DNA of 64,000 nt, taken from the NCBI RefSeq assembly GCF_029784155.1, contig NC_073692.1, forward strand, positions 152,798,334-152,862,333, written 5' to 3'. A program made the position numbers and the translations under genes. Source of the DNA: Uranotaenia lowii (Eukaryota > Arthropoda > Insecta > Diptera > Culicidae). The notes beneath the pieces were generated by a model. The model was not told where the DNA came from, ran no database searches, and saw only the letters and a list, made by a program, of their open reading frames with translations. Every line of letters begins with the position of its first letter. The stretch's first letter is position 1. Shown here piece after piece: positions 1 through 12,566 of the stretch.

Positions 1-1465
1 GTTTTCGTACAATCTGGTAGCTGCGGAACCATTCCAGTAAAGACCCGCAGATACCAATACGATCGAGTGTGGCGATGGCTATGTCATAGTTCACCTTGTC
101 GAAAGCAGCTGACAGGTCAGTGTAGATGACGTCGGCTTGAGATCCCATGGCAAAACTGTCCTGCTCAGTAGACGTGAGTGTCAACAGGTTTGTAGTCGTA
201 AAGCGCTTAGGCATAAATCCATGTTGTTCATTTGAAAAATAAGGCTTGCAATACTTAAAAATGGGTTCCAAAACAACCAACTCGAAAAATTTGGCTATCG
301 CACATAATGCAGAAATGCTACGATAGTTGTTCACATTTCGTCTGTCCCTTTTTTTGTGCACCGGAAACATGTAGGCCTCTTTCCATATGGACGGGAACGT
401 AAACTCACCGAGTGAAACTTGGAAAATTATTTTTAAAGTTATCAGCATATGTGATATATATCGCTTCAAGAAGGTAGCAGGTATGCCATCTGCTCCTGCG
501 GAAAGACTGTGTTTCAGCTTGGCGGTCGCTTTCAAAATAGTATCATCATCTACAACAATTTGATTTAGCCATATGTTCAAATGAGGGACGTTACAAGCCG
601 CACTGGTAACTTGGTCCGAGGATATTGAGTTTGAGTCAAATATACTACGGAATTTGTTAGCGAAGAGATTGAAAATTTCAGGTTCCGAAGTCGCTAAATT
701 ATCATCCAGAAACATGGAGGGCGGTAGGCCGGATTCTGTCTGCTGGTCCTTGATGTGCTGTCAAAATGATTTGGGTCTTGTTTTGAAACCTCGCTGTATC
801 CGAATTAAGTAGCTCTGGTAGCAGCGTGAGCATAGTTTTTTGTAAGCTGAGTTAAGTTTGCAATACTAATTTTTAGCGCGAAGAGTTTTATGCCTAGTGT
901 AATAACGAAGAGCTTTATTCTTAAGCGTTTTCATTTGTAGCAGTTCTTTCGTTACCCAAGGAGTTCGTAGCGTTTCGGTACGTGACGATCGATGAGGTAA
1001 TTGATGATATGGGAAAATTTCATAGCTGCAGCGTTCCAATCTGAAGATTCCAGCTCAGATTCCCAGTCGATAACGTCGAGCGTTTGTGAAACAACGACGA
1101 AATCGACGTTCTTAAATTCAATATAGAATTGACCAGGTTTTTCAATGTGGCCAGGAATATGAAAGCAGCAGCGCAGGGTGATGAGGAACAACCTTGTCCA
1201 AGGGCGTAGGAGCGTATTCAATCGTAGCCAATTGGGGTCCGTCGTTGATGAAGCAGAGATCGAGCATGCGACCATTTTCATTCTCTGTGCTGTTGATCTG
1301 GCGGAGAGTTGCCGTGCTCAGAGAGTCGAGAATCGTTTAAGGCACCGAAAACGAAGATCTGGTTGGATCAGCAAACAAAAAATAGCATTGGGGGGGAATT
1401 CGCTTAAGTCCTGGTAAGTTGAAGTCCCCGATGATAACGATGTCGTCTTCAGGAAGCGTGAGATA
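1..1465 (-). pseudogene. Jockey-type non-LTR retrotransposon relic (endonuclease to RT), cut by window edge
   Basis: Read on the minus strand, the first 150 bases encode a reverse-transcriptase block with the motif YTDLSAAFDKVN followed by LDRIGI and LEWFRSY, the usual palm motif of the Jockey clade. Near 1410-1445 the same strand encodes IIGDFNLPGLKR, the GDFN motif of an apurinic-type endonuclease. The order on the minus strand (endonuclease near 1440, RT near 1) is correct for ORF2 of a non-LTR element. No long frame survives, and several stops and frame changes lie between the two motifs, so this is a dead copy. The 3' part lies outside the window. The clade call rests on motif wording only. 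Confidence 0.75.
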
Positions 1466-1839
1466 ACACATACACAACCCCAACGGAAAGTTTTTTTTGT
1501 GCCTAAATTGATCGATGCGGGTCAGAACAAACTAATGTGAAAAAAAACATCAACTAGTTTATTAGAACCACACAAATGCAAAAAAAATATAACTTTAACT
1601 CATTAATTTGACACTTTCAATACTTTGATCGTATAGATGAACATTTTTTACCTTAGTTTGTTCAACTAATTGTGCTTTGAGGTTAAATAAGAATATTATG
1701 CCGATAAGCCAAAAACTGAACAAGCATATATCCCAGCGGCGATCAAAATAAGTTCACAGTTTTAAAAATTGGATGTCTTGTACTTGAGGAGGCTGACGAT
1801 CTGTGGATGCTGCAAACCAGTCAGTGTTTCTTAACGATT
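1466..1839. other. AT-rich spacer, no gene seen
   Basis: No convincing frame, RNA gene or terminal repeat was seen. Short poly-A and poly-T runs are present. Confidence 0.4.
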
Positions 1840-1962
1840 GACACGATGAAAGGCTACTTATACAAAAAAGACTGCCTTCAAATGCGACCGTTCTCCCTGC
1901 AAGCTACTTCTAAAATAGTTGATTCTCTGTTTTGGTTGGATCTAAAATCGTGCCATCAGTGA
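1840..1962 (+). pseudogene. Fragment of a DD37E mariner transposase
   Basis: The plus strand encodes a short piece reading KGYLYKKDCLQ, then LFWLDLKSCHQ and a stop. This matches the block around the second catalytic aspartate of the DD37E transposases elsewhere in the window (YVKECL, then FWPDLASCHY). The aspartate is retained but a proline has become leucine and the frame stops immediately. No terminal repeats were found. It is an internal remnant about 40 residues long. Confidence 0.5.
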
Positions 1963-2084
1963 TAAAAAGTCAAATATGTTGTTTTTGTGTCGGAAAAGGA
2001 GAAACGGCTGAGTTTGTCATAGATTCGACCAAACTCAAATTTTTGACTAATTTTAAGATAAAATTTTAGGAGACGGAATACGTT

Positions 2085-4090
2085 TATCACGACGAGCCAT
2101 GGTACTCTCGGTAAAGTTTGTGGAAGACGAAGTGAATGGATGTCGGATGAAACCTGGAGGATGATCGATGATCGGAGAAAGGCGAAAGTCGGAATTGAGC
2201 AGGCATGTACCGGGTCAGCCAAAGCAGCCGCCCGCTTACGATATGCGGAGCTGGAAAAGGCAGTTAAACGAGCTTGTAGACGAGACAAGAGAGCCTGGAC
2301 GAACTCCCTAGCCGAAGAGGGAGAAAGAGCCGCCGCCATTGGAGATATCCGATTATTATATGATATTTCTCGCCGCCTTAGTGGTGCAAGGACTAATGCA
2401 AGAATGCCGCTGAAAAACCGAGCAGGTCAGCTGCTGACAGATCGAACAGATCAGCTCAAGCGTTGGACTGAGCATTTTGATCAACTTTTTCGAGTTACAA
2501 ATAGCAATGGCCAACAGAACCCGCAGCTCGAGGCGCCCACAGTAAGTCGCATTAATGGCGTCAACTTGGAAGCGCCCTCGCTGGCTGAAATTGAAGCGGC
2601 AATCAAGGACATGAAATCCAACAAAGCGCCTGGAATCGATTGCATTCCTGCTGAAATGCTCAAAGCCGACCCTGCCTTGTCAGCACAAATGTTGCACCGT
2701 CTATTCGCTGACATTTGGGATACTGCAACATTCCCGGCCGACTGGATGCAGGGTATCCTCGTAAAGGTCCCAAAGAAAGGAGACCTAACAGAGTGCGGTA
2801 ACTGGCGTGGCATAACTTTGATCTGTACAACCCTCAAAGTACTCTGCAAAGTGATCCTGAACAGGATCCAGGAGAAAATCGACGCTACACTCCGACGGCA
2901 ACAAGCTGGATTCCGATCCGGACGATCATGTGTGGACCACATCACAACGCTACGAATAATACTGGAACAAATCAACGAATTCCAGGACTCTCTTCTGCTG
3001 GTGTTCGTTGATTTCGAAAAAGCATTTGACCAACTGAACCACGAAAACATCTGGGCTGCTCTTAGACGACGAGGGGTCCCAGAGAAACTAGTCCATCTCA
3101 TCGAAGCACAGTACGAGGCATTTTCGTGCAAGGTCTTGCACGACGGTGTCTTGTCCGAACCAATCCCGGTAACTGCTGGAGTGAGACAAGGATGTATTTT
3201 ATCACCGCTACTTTTTCTCATCGTAATGGATGAGATCTTGACTGGATCGATTGACTGTAGACCAAACCGAGGATTGCCGTGGAATCCTTCAACCATGGAG
3301 CAACTGAACGACCTTGACCTGGCAGACGATATTGTTTTGCTCGCCCAAACACAACAAGACATGCAGAGCAAACTCGACGACCTCACCGAAAGCTCGAAGG
3401 CAGCAGGTCTCAAAGTCAATGTCGGAAAGACCAAGTCGATGGAAAATCGTTCCAATTTCGTGGTAGCTGGACAACAGGTTGAGACAGTGGAGTGCTTCCA
3501 GTATCTTGGTAGCCAGATTACGCCTGATGGTGGGACCAAGAAGGACATCGACATCGGGATCAGAAAAGCCCGATTTGCGTTTGCGAGTCTCCGAAACATC
3601 TGGCGGTCACGCCAGATCTCTCTACGAACTAAGATCCGAATCTTCAACTCAAACGTCAAATCCGTATTGCTGTACGGGTGTGAAACTTGGTGCACATATG
3701 CGGTGACGACGCGAAAACTGCAAGTTTTTGTGAATCGCTGCCTGCGGAACATCATCCGCGCTTGGTGGCCTGGCAACTGGATCTCAAACGTTGAACTTCA
3801 TCGCCGGTGTCATCAAAAGGCGCTAGAAATCGAGATGGATTGGGCACACGCTGCGAAGAGATGAAAACGAGATTTGCGGAGAGGCGCTTGACTGGAATCC
3901 AGATGGGCATCGAAGAAGAGGCAGGCCCAAAAGCTCGTGGCGGCGAAGTCTAGCCGCTGAAATCCGCACAGTTGACGAGAACCTCGGCTGGCAGCAAGTG
4001 AAGACGCTGGCTCCGGATCGCCAGCAGTGGAGATCTTTTATCTCAGCCCTATGCGCCGGTCAATCGGCGCTGGACCCTTAGGTTAGGTTA
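2085..4090 (+). mobile_element. 5'-truncated RTE-like non-LTR retrotransposon insertion
   Basis: The copy is bracketed by a 10 bp direct repeat, GGAATACGTT, at 2075-2084 and 4091-4100, which I read as the target-site duplication. It starts inside the ORF, upstream of the RT, so the endonuclease is missing, as expected for 5' truncation during target-primed reverse transcription. The 3' end is not poly-A but three copies of TTAGG, a short tandem tail of the kind seen in RTE elements. A second, more degraded copy lies at about 51985-53475. Confidence 0.8.
2140..4080 (+). pseudogene. Reverse transcriptase of an RTE-like element, 5'-truncated, one late frameshift
   Basis: The main frame runs 2140-3864 (574 codons) and contains the RT in order: NKAPGIDCIPAEML, NWRGITL, QAGFRSGRSCVDH, FVDFEKAFDQLNH (first catalytic Asp), GVRQGCILSPLLF, and LADDIVLLA (the DD pair). 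A C-terminal thumb and RxCLRNI region follow. Near 3840 the frame shifts by one base; the other frame continues with RRDENEICGEALDW, RRRGRPKSSWRRS and ends at about 4080, the normal C-terminus of this family. The catalytic residues are intact, but the endonuclease domain is absent. The clade is called RTE-like from the motif pattern and the short tandem tail. Confidence 0.8.
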
Positions 4091-4100
4091 GGAATACGTT

Positions 4101-6986
4101 AGCGTATTTGATCTATTAAAATCATTGATTTTTGATTTTGATAAAAAAGACTACTTAAAGAGTAGCCATTCATTACTCGTTTCATTGACTACGATGACCA
4201 TAGTCATCTTATTTAAACGATAAATACTTTCAAATTTGCAAAACTCGGGGTTTCATTCATTCAAAAATGCAGGTGCTCCGCCAAAATTTTTGGTTTTGAA
4301 AAGTGCTCCGCCGAGCAAATGATCTGAAAACCCCTGGTCTAGATAAACAAATATAGTGCAGGATGTAGAATGTAAATTGTTTCATTTTTTTTTAAATTGC
4401 AAATATTGCAATTTGTGCAAAGCAATTTTTAACAATCAATTTCACAATAACAATGCACAAAGTCACGCTTGTTCTGCTGATTTTTTCATACACAACCTCC
4501 ATTAATAAGCTCGTTTCTGAAAAAATGTACCAGCAGAACATTTAGCGTAGGACGAGCTTAAATAGTCAGAATTATTTCGTAGAAAACCATACCTTTTTTG
4601 CGTTGTAGATATGATACAGCAACTTTTCACCGCTTGCTATGAGAAAAGGTGGAAAAAAACACAATCTCCAATGGCCGCAAGGTGAGTTCAAAATGAGGGA
4701 GAAAAAATGGAGAAATATAATCATCCATTGAACCTTTTTTCCCCATTGACGGAAGCTCTCTGGCGAAACCGGCAGTCGGTTGAAAGGCAGAGAATTTTGT
4801 TTGCTTATGTGTGGCGGGTGAGTTAATATGTGTGGAAATTTGTTGCGGTAGGTTTTTGTAGTTGGAATTTATAGTTACAAATTGAGTCATAATCCTTCGT
4901 GTTTGCTTTTTGTCAAACCATACTGCCAAATTTCGTCCTTTCATTCAAACCAAATGTTAATCGATATGCTACGAAAATTAGAAGCGCAATTACCGTGTCA
5001 TTTCATTAGTGAAGCTTTAGGAAAAAAATTGTTTCAAATCAATGTTTTCGTTAGATTGATATTTGATTTCTAGGAATCAAAACAGGGTAAAAACCACAGA
5101 TCAGAAAAAGCAAATATTTTCATTACGTTTCAGCCATTGCCGGTACAAAAATAAAATACAAACCGGTCTAAATTTAGCTTCACTCTCTATAGAAAAAATC
5201 TAAAAATAGAGCTCTGTCGTTCGATATAGAAAAAACTGACCGAAAAGCGTGGGATGCACACCGAGAACCAATCTGGGAAATATTCTTGTCCCCTTGTCCC
5301 TTCTTCAAACATCCGGATACGTGTCATGGGGCTGTATTAAAATTTCATTTCGATCGTTCATGACCCAGCGAAAATCCTTGCCGATTACTACCGGTTTCCA
5401 TGAGTTTTTAGGTTTTTGATTTTTTCTGGGGGCAATTCGCAGCATTATTGCTCCCAGGATTTGTGAAACATTGATTAGTGAAGATGCTTAACCCAGCTCC
5501 TAGGGTTCAAATAATATGAGTGTGTGAGTATGGTTTTTTGTATGTAGTTGCTTAAACTCAACACAACCAAACACACTGCCAAAGGGCCCAGTCAGTTGAA
5601 ATTTGAGCTGGTTCTGGTTGATGGTGTATGCTGCTGAAATTCTGATCTGTGCTCACAAATGCGTTGCAAGAATTTCATTCACAAATTTTCACTTCTCAAT
5701 ACTAGCACACGCAAGCCAGGCCAGGCATTTGGCTTGTCCTCTTTCCAAGGATCGATTTATAGGCAGTAGAGAACTGGAGGGGAAAGTGGGGAGAAAGCTT
5801 TCCAAGAAAGCTTCATACGCCAACATTTGTAATAATGTGAAAGAAGAAGCTGGATGATGTTGGCGTATAGCTTGGTCCAATGATGTTCATCATTTCGGGC
5901 CGTAATAGACAACTAAACATTGGTTTGATTTGCACCATTGGATTTTTTTTTCTCAAATATGCTTAGTTTGTATTTGACTTACTGAATTTTCTGAAGAAAG
6001 GAAGCTGGAAGAAATATTAGCTCATGTCAGCCAAAAATCCAATACTTTTCCCCCTTCCAAAATGTATCTTTCAAACCAAAAACTCACATGGATAGAGGAT
6101 CTGAACTCAATTAAACCCATAGACAGAGGAAATGAAAGAGCTGGAGCTTTTCCTCACACGGTTGAACGATAATTGATTTACTTCACCAGATACATACCTA
6201 CATGGGAAAGAAGGAAAGAGTTGCTTTGCCTTCTCATGCCCACTATTTTGGACACGTTCCAGGATAATTCGATGCGTTGGCGGAATTCGGTTTCCACTCA
6301 ATCGCTCCCGCCCGGAAGATTGATGCCCCGGAGTGTAATTTTATGAAAGGACGAAGTTAGTTTAGTTAGTGCCCTTTTTGGTATGAAACAAAATTGATAC
6401 TGTAAAACAGTAGAGAACTAAGTTACACAGCTAAGCGAACACATGAAAACACAAAAGAAATGTCCCTTTTTAAGTCGTGTGGAAAAGTCTGTTAAGATTT
6501 TATTAGCCTGCAACTCCCACGGGATAGAGAGAAATTTATTTGAAATCGGTAACTTTTGTATGTGTATTTAGTAGATTGTACAGCGCTGTGATGGGTTTTG
6601 CCGTAGAAGTATCGTGGGCGTTGTATCCCAGAAATCTGCATCATTTTTCGTGTTCCGATTTCGGATAATGCTGAGTTCAAATTGTTTCATCAAAAGTTGC
6701 CTAGTAGTTCTTCTATTATTTTTTTTTGGCTCGGGTCAAAGCTCTTTTTGAAGTTTGATTAACATTAAGTTTACAAAACACAAAACACAAAACTACAGAA
6801 TTTCGTCTGAAAAATACTTAGTGGATGAATAACTCGACAGAGTTCAAATCCTAGAAAAAAAGACCGAAAAATACTTCATTATATAAAATATGTTGCCCCG
6901 TTGTTGTCGTGAACTGACGAATTACCTGACAATAATTCAGAATCTTCCGTTTTTACAAGTCCCTCTCTCACAACATTAGACCAATG
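4101..6986. other. AT-rich spacer without recognisable genes; small hairpin and a hAT-like end
   Basis: Reading frames here are short and lack family motifs. Two structures stand out. At 4325-4338 the string TGAAAACCCCTG is the reverse complement of the terminal repeat of the hAT element at 30440, so an orphan hAT end is likely. At 5815-5826 and 5857-5868 the 12-base sequence ATACGCCAACAT and its exact complement form a hairpin with a loop of about 30 bases. Confidence 0.4.
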
Positions 6987-7119
6987 AAGCCTAGAGGGTG
7001 ATACGGTCAAAATTTAGTCAAGGAAAAACGCGTGTAAATCGGTGAAATCGTTTATTTGAAAAATCAAATTAAATTTCTTTTCAAGTTTTATTAGTATAAA
7101 ATTCAGAAAAAATATTCAG

Positions 7120-8126
7120 TTAGGCTTCCGCTTTTCCAAATCCGAATTGCCGGAACTTACGCTTAACCCCTGCCATCAAATTTTGTACAGCCACCTTGTC
7201 CACCTTATTCGACGCAGAAAGCCAGTTTGCCTTGAACTGCTGCTCGTCCTTAGCAGTTTTTTTATCTTCTTTAGGTTCCGCTTGACAATAGCCCAGTATT
7301 TCTCAATTGGGCGAAGTTCTGGCGTGTTGGGAGGGTTCTTGTCCTTGGGAACCACCTGCACGTTGTTGGCAGCGTACCACTCCATGCCCTTTTCACCGTA
7401 ATGGCAAGATGCCAAATCCGGCCAAAACAGTACGGAACAACCGCGTTTCGTCAGGAAAGGCAGCAGACACTCTTTCACGTAAACTTCTTGGTTGACAGTC
7501 CCGGAAGCTATGAAAATGCTGCTTTCCAAGCCACAGGTACAGATGGCTTGCCAAACCAGATATTTCTTCGTGAACTTTGACAGTTTCATGTGCTTGAAAA
7601 TATCTGCTACCTTTCCCCTTCCTTTTGCCGTATTAAACTCCTGTTCCGGAAGCTGCTTGTAGTCGGCTTTGACGTAGGTTTCGTCGTCCATTACCACGCA
7701 GTCAAACTTCGTCAGCATCGTCGTGTACAGCCTCCGGGATCGCGCTTTGGCCGTCGTATTTTGTTTATCATCGCGATTTGGAGTCACTAGCTTCTTGTAA
7801 GTCGATAGTCCGGCTCGTGTTTTGGCTCGATGCACGGTTGTAGACGATGCACCCAGCTTATTTGCGGCATCTCGGAGAGAGAGGTTAGGGTTTCGCTTAA
7901 AACTACCGGCAACTCTCTTTGTCGTCTCAGCGGCTTCCGGTTTTCGATTTCCCCCCGATCCAGACTTCCTGGCTGTCGACAAACGTTCCCCAAACACTGT
8001 AATTACATTTGTAATGGTTGATTTGGCAACTTTTAGCGATTTTGCCAGCTTTGCGTGCGAGTAGCTCGGATTTTCGCGATGCGCGAGCTAAATTTTGATA
8101 GACTGCTGTTCTTCCTTGGACGGCAT
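7120..8126 (-). pseudogene. DD37E mariner transposase, broken by one stop and one frameshift
   Basis: The start is ATG at 8126-8124 (MPSKEEQ), and the natural end is at 7120-7122 after KAEA. A TAG stop occurs about 13 codons in, directly before LAHRENPSYSHAKLA, the start of the first helix-turn-helix. A second HTH follows (LSLRDAANKLGASSTTVHR). The catalytic triad is visible: MDDETYVKAD, FWPDLASCHY and RPIEKYWAI, with 37 residues between the second Asp and the Glu, which defines DD37E. Near 7250 a one-base shift in an A-run diverts the last ~50 residues. The rest is clean, so this copy died recently. It would act on its own terminal repeats in the nucleus. Confidence 0.88.
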
Positions 8127-8213
8127 TTTGACAACTGAAGAGTGAATTCCAAAATCAAATTAGGAGCAACATTCTGCACATGGTGTGTGTGTAGAAGGTG
8201 TTTGAAGGTGTTT

Positions 8214-8561
<348 letters not shown>

Positions 8562-9274
8562 TTCAAAATGAGGGGTGTTCAGGTTTTTTAAATGCAAAAT
8601 TGAAAGAAATATGTACGTCAAGTTGATATTGACCAAATTTTGACCGTATCACCCTTTAGTCCACACTAGGCAACTTGAATGGCGATTTCAGATGCTTCAT
8701 TTTAATTGCTGAAAGGAGCAGAAAGTCTCCCACACTAGTCGGGAGGCTTGAGAAATGCATCTATTCGTCTATTTATAGTTCTAAATGTAAACACGAACAA
8801 GTCTTGGCAATCGAAACCGCAGTCCTAGTCTATGTGGTTTATCTATAGGTGGGGATGAGATTACCCTTGCACGAGTGTGAGAATCAGTTTTTTCAATGTT
8901 TTGATTGCTACGTCACAAACGTTCATGAGCGTCTCGACGTTGAAGTCGCCATTCATCGACGACACGTTGCATGTTGTTTAAAAATTAGAATCAAAGCACC
9001 CTTTTATTTAGGCTTTTTGTTCCTGACACCTAGTACGACGACGCTATGAGTCCTTAATAATAAACAACTTTATTTGCGTCCCAAACATTCTTCCTAAGAA
9101 GTTTCTATGGCTACATATGGACGCCTTATACCTGACTCCGTGATGGCGTCGCGTTACGTCACAATCGTTCATAAACAACTGTATGGATACAACGAACTAA
9201 TACCAGAGTTTTTGGTTGTCCCCACCTATAGATAAACCACATAGAGTCCAAGTTGTCTAGTGTGGACTAGGCTT

Positions 9275-9544
9275 AACTGGTTCATGTTTTTGTTTACACT
9301 TTAGAGCTACTATTTTAGTGTTGCCTCATATACAGTATGCAAAAAAAGTTTATCCACGTCCAGTGAAAAATTAAATTTCTTCCAAAAAACCCACCAGCAA
9401 ATTAAAAAAAAGCACAAATATTGTTCAGTTTATTATTATTTATGTAAAAAACAAAGATAATTCAATCAAATTTTAATTTAAAAACACATATTTTGTTGCA
9501 GTTGAAGCCTAATTTATTTAATTGAGCTGCGTTTCTATTTCGCA
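9275..9544. other. AT-rich spacer
   Basis: No gene or repeat unit recognised. Short sequence between the MITE and the minisatellite. Confidence 0.3.
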
Positions 9545-11036
9545 ACTAGAATAATTCCCCTTCTTCAGTTCGTCTGATTCACCGGAACTGGAATAATTTT
9601 CAAACTAACAAAGCTGCTGCTGCTGCCTTCCAAATCTGCGCTTCTTCAGTCCGTCTTGATCTTGATCACCACAACTGACATCAATTCTAAACAAACAAAG
9701 TAGCAGCCTTTAAGCGTTTCTCATCTGCGCTTCTTCAGTCCGACTTATTTACGGGAACTGGCATCATTTAAAAGCAAATAATCCAGCAACCTTTCTAATC
9801 TGCGCTTCTCCAGCCCGTTTTATCTACCGGAACTGGCGTCGTTTCAAAACAAATAAAGCAGCGTGCGCTTCTTCAGACCGTCTTATTTACCAGAACTGGT
9901 ATCATTCCGAAATAAACAAAGCAGCAGCCTTCCAAATTTGGGCTTCTTAAGTCCGTATTATTCACCGAAACTAGCATCCTTTCAAAACCAACAAAGCAAC
10001 AAACCTTTTTGAACTTCGCTTCTTAAGTTCGTATTATCCGCTGGATCTGAAATCATTTTCAAACTAACAAAGCAGCAGCCATTCTAATGTGCGCTTCGTC
10101 GGTTCCTCTTTTTTTTATCGGAACTGGAATCATTTCAAAACAAATAAAGTAGCAGCCTTTCAAATCTGCACTTCTTCAGTCCGCCTTATTCACCGGAACT
10201 GGCATCATTTCAAAATAAACAAAGCAACAGAGTTTTTAATCTCCACTTCTTTAGTCCTTCTTATTTACTGGATCTGAAATCGTTTTCAATCAAACAAAAC
10301 AGCAATCATTCTAATCTGCGCTTCTTCAGTTCGTCTTATTTATAGAAACTGGCATCATTAAAAAATAAACAAAGTAGCAGCCTTGCAAATCTGCGCTTCT
10401 TCATATCTACCGGAACTTACATCATTTTCAATCAAACGAAGCAGCATCCTTGCTCATCTTCGCTTCTTATGTCCGTCTTATTTGCTGTATCTGGAATCAT
10501 TTTCAATTAAACAAAGCAGCAGCAATTCTAATCTGAGCTTCTTCACCTTCTTATTCACCGGAACTGGCATTATTTAAAAACAAACAAAGCAGCTTCTTCG
10601 TTAATCTGCGCTTCTTCAGTCCACCTCTTAAATATCAAAAACCTACTGAAAAAATGCAATAATTTTGGTATTCAACGAACAATAATCGAATATTTAGCAT
10701 AAGTTTTTTAAACAAATGGTGTTTGATTTTCCTAATGGGTATTGCTAAAATGTTCGGAAATCTCAAACACGTTTTTATCGATTAGAGCTTACTGCTGGTT
10801 TCGCCCATTAGAAATGTTACGCAGGTCGTTTTTTTTGACATGAGGTTTGATAGCTCTACACGCTGGTGGCGACATCTTTCTGTAAAATAGCTTCATCCAT
10901 CGATCCATAACCGGAACTGGCATCCTTTCAAAACAAACAAAGCAGCACCCTTTCAAATTTGCGCTTCATCAGTCCGTCTTATTCACCGGAACTAGCATCA
11001 TTTTAAAACAATCAAAATAACAGCCTTTCAAATCTA
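9545..11036. repeat. Minisatellite, unit about 74 bp, about 17 degenerate copies
   Basis: From 9545 to 10630 a unit containing CTGCGCTTCTTCAGTCCG, then ATTCACCGGAACTGGCATCA and CAAACAAAGCAGCAGCC recurs about 15 times, with lengths of roughly 64-88 bases. Two more units lie at about 10905-11036, after 275 bases of unrelated sequence. Units differ from each other at many positions, so the array is not recent. The units are contiguous without unique spacers, so it is not a CRISPR array. No coding role is evident. Confidence 0.9.
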
Positions 11037-11189
11037 CAATCATCGTACCAACAACAACAACGCCAGTATCATAAACTGGCGATTAAGGCTATGATCATTT
11101 AGAAACCGGGCAGTTACAAACGAGTTTATTTAAAAATAAACTATTCATCTGATCGAAAAACTTTCAATGGAGTAAATGAAGGTGTTAAT

Positions 11190-11480
11190 ATGATAATCAA
11201 TGTAAAAATATTTAAAAAAAATTATTTTCATTCATTACAAGAAAAACTCTTTATCATAAAATCTTTAAGATAAAAAGTCTTTACACAATTTTCATGTCAG
11301 TCATGTATTGATCTACACACAATGAAAAAAATCTGTAAAATTACATCACATATGATGTAAATAAAAAGAAGCATCATACATGACGGAATTTTCAGTGTGT
11401 GTAGAATTTTACACGCCTGTAATATTAAAAAGACGTGTAATATAAAAGTCATGTAAATTTTAAAACCACTGAATTTAGGC
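11190..11480. repeat. Palindrome-rich MITE-like sequence related to 27190-27470
   Basis: Contains AAATTACATCACATATGATG, followed by an AAAAAGAAG spacer and a TCATACATGACGGAATTTTC segment. The same ordered blocks occur at 27208-27290 and, inverted, at 27345-27425. TGTAAAATT-type steps recur. It has no coding capacity. Confidence 0.55.
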
Positions 11481-11755
11481 AAAATTTTGCTATTGGATTT
11501 TTTTTGGTTTACTTTTCAGTTACTTTTGGGAACGCCAAAGCGAACCAATTTAATAGCGGATTTTCATCTCTAAAATAAAATTAATTTGGTTTTAATAAAA
11601 ATCATTTATGTGTTAAAAATCCGATTCTATGAACACTACAATTGTCGTTTATTATCTAAAAACAAAGATTTTCGAAGGCATTAGAATCTATAAAACATGG
11701 AAACACTAAATAATTTTTATCCAAATTTTTTTGCATATTTCGTCAGCAGATCTTC

Positions 11756-12479
11756 TGTAGTATATTAAATCTAACATTCAAAATTATTAATTGTCTCGAG
11801 TAATAATGACATAAAACATTCACGTCTCAGTAGAACCAAATCATCCAGAAACCAGACGTTCTCACATTTCTGAAAACGTCGCCTTGTAGAATTTTTAGCT
11901 GAGTGGAAATCACAACACATTGCTGAACAGCACAAGTGTTAATTTCCACTCCAAATTAAATTTATTGCATACGTCTTATTCTCACAGAACAAAGAACGAC
12001 GACCCCCGTCGTCGTCACCTAAAAGAATTTCCAAATTGCAAAGAGCGACGACTCATGTCGTCGTCAACTAAATCATTAAACTCGAGGTAATCTGATCCTT
12101 GCCTAGCCAGCTTACACGATTCCATCGTTGCCACACAGGGCGCTAACCGCCAGCCAATATGGCTTGCACATGCATCAATATGCTCGATAGTTGTCAAGCG
12201 CATCGATTGGACAGGCGCGTCTCTCTCTCTTTCTTAGTTATGCCGCGTCGTTTTCTCTTACCAGAAATCGACTGCTGATTGGTTAATTGCAAAAGTTTGG
12301 CAACTCCAAGCGCCTCCTAGTTGAGTAGACTAAGAACGATGTTGTGTAGAGTTAAGGTGCCGTCGATTCTAAATTTATCAATAAACGACATTCTAGTAAC
12401 AACACTCAATCGTAACACAAGTGTTCTTCACTCATCGTATCACCATACTTGTACTCAACCAGCAGCACATTTTATTACA
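11756..12479 (+). repeat. 5' LTR
   Basis: Starts TG and ends CA, as integrase requires. It matches 26139-26862 across its full length; I counted about five substitutions and no length change. The CGTCGTCGTCACC region near 12005-12065 and a pyrimidine run near 12220 are shared. The LTR should hold the promoter, but no clear TATA box was picked. Confidence 0.95.
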
Positions 12480-12497
12480 TGGCTGACCGTGACAGGA
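12480..12497 (+). promoter_or_regulatory. Primer-binding site, tRNA-Arg-like
   Basis: TGGCTGACCGTGACAGGA begins immediately after the LTR. TGG pairs with the CCA end of a tRNA. The GACCGTGACAGG part resembles the primer site known from the 412/mdg1 group, which uses tRNA-Arg, with one extra base. The assignment to Arg is from memory of that group. Confidence 0.7.
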
Positions 12498-12566
12498 AGC
12501 TCATCAGGCCTTCTCCAGTGATTAAGAAAATTGAGCAAAGTTATAGTAAAAGAGTGATAAGTGACA

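Noticed and set aside
2481..3776. 431-codon frame antisense to the RTE reverse transcriptase
   Set aside because: Shadow of the plus-strand RT; no motif, and codon pattern mirrors the true frame.
4080..4092. TTAGG repeats as a telomere remnant
   Set aside because: Only three units, placed between a LINE stop codon and a target duplication; they are the element's tail.
9545..11036. CRISPR-like array
   Set aside because: Units are contiguous and diverged, with no unique spacers, and the DNA is eukaryotic.
12015..12203. Identical minus-strand 62-codon frames in both LTRs (also 26398-26586)
   Set aside because: Repeated simply because the LTR is repeated; no domain, and LTRs are rarely coding.
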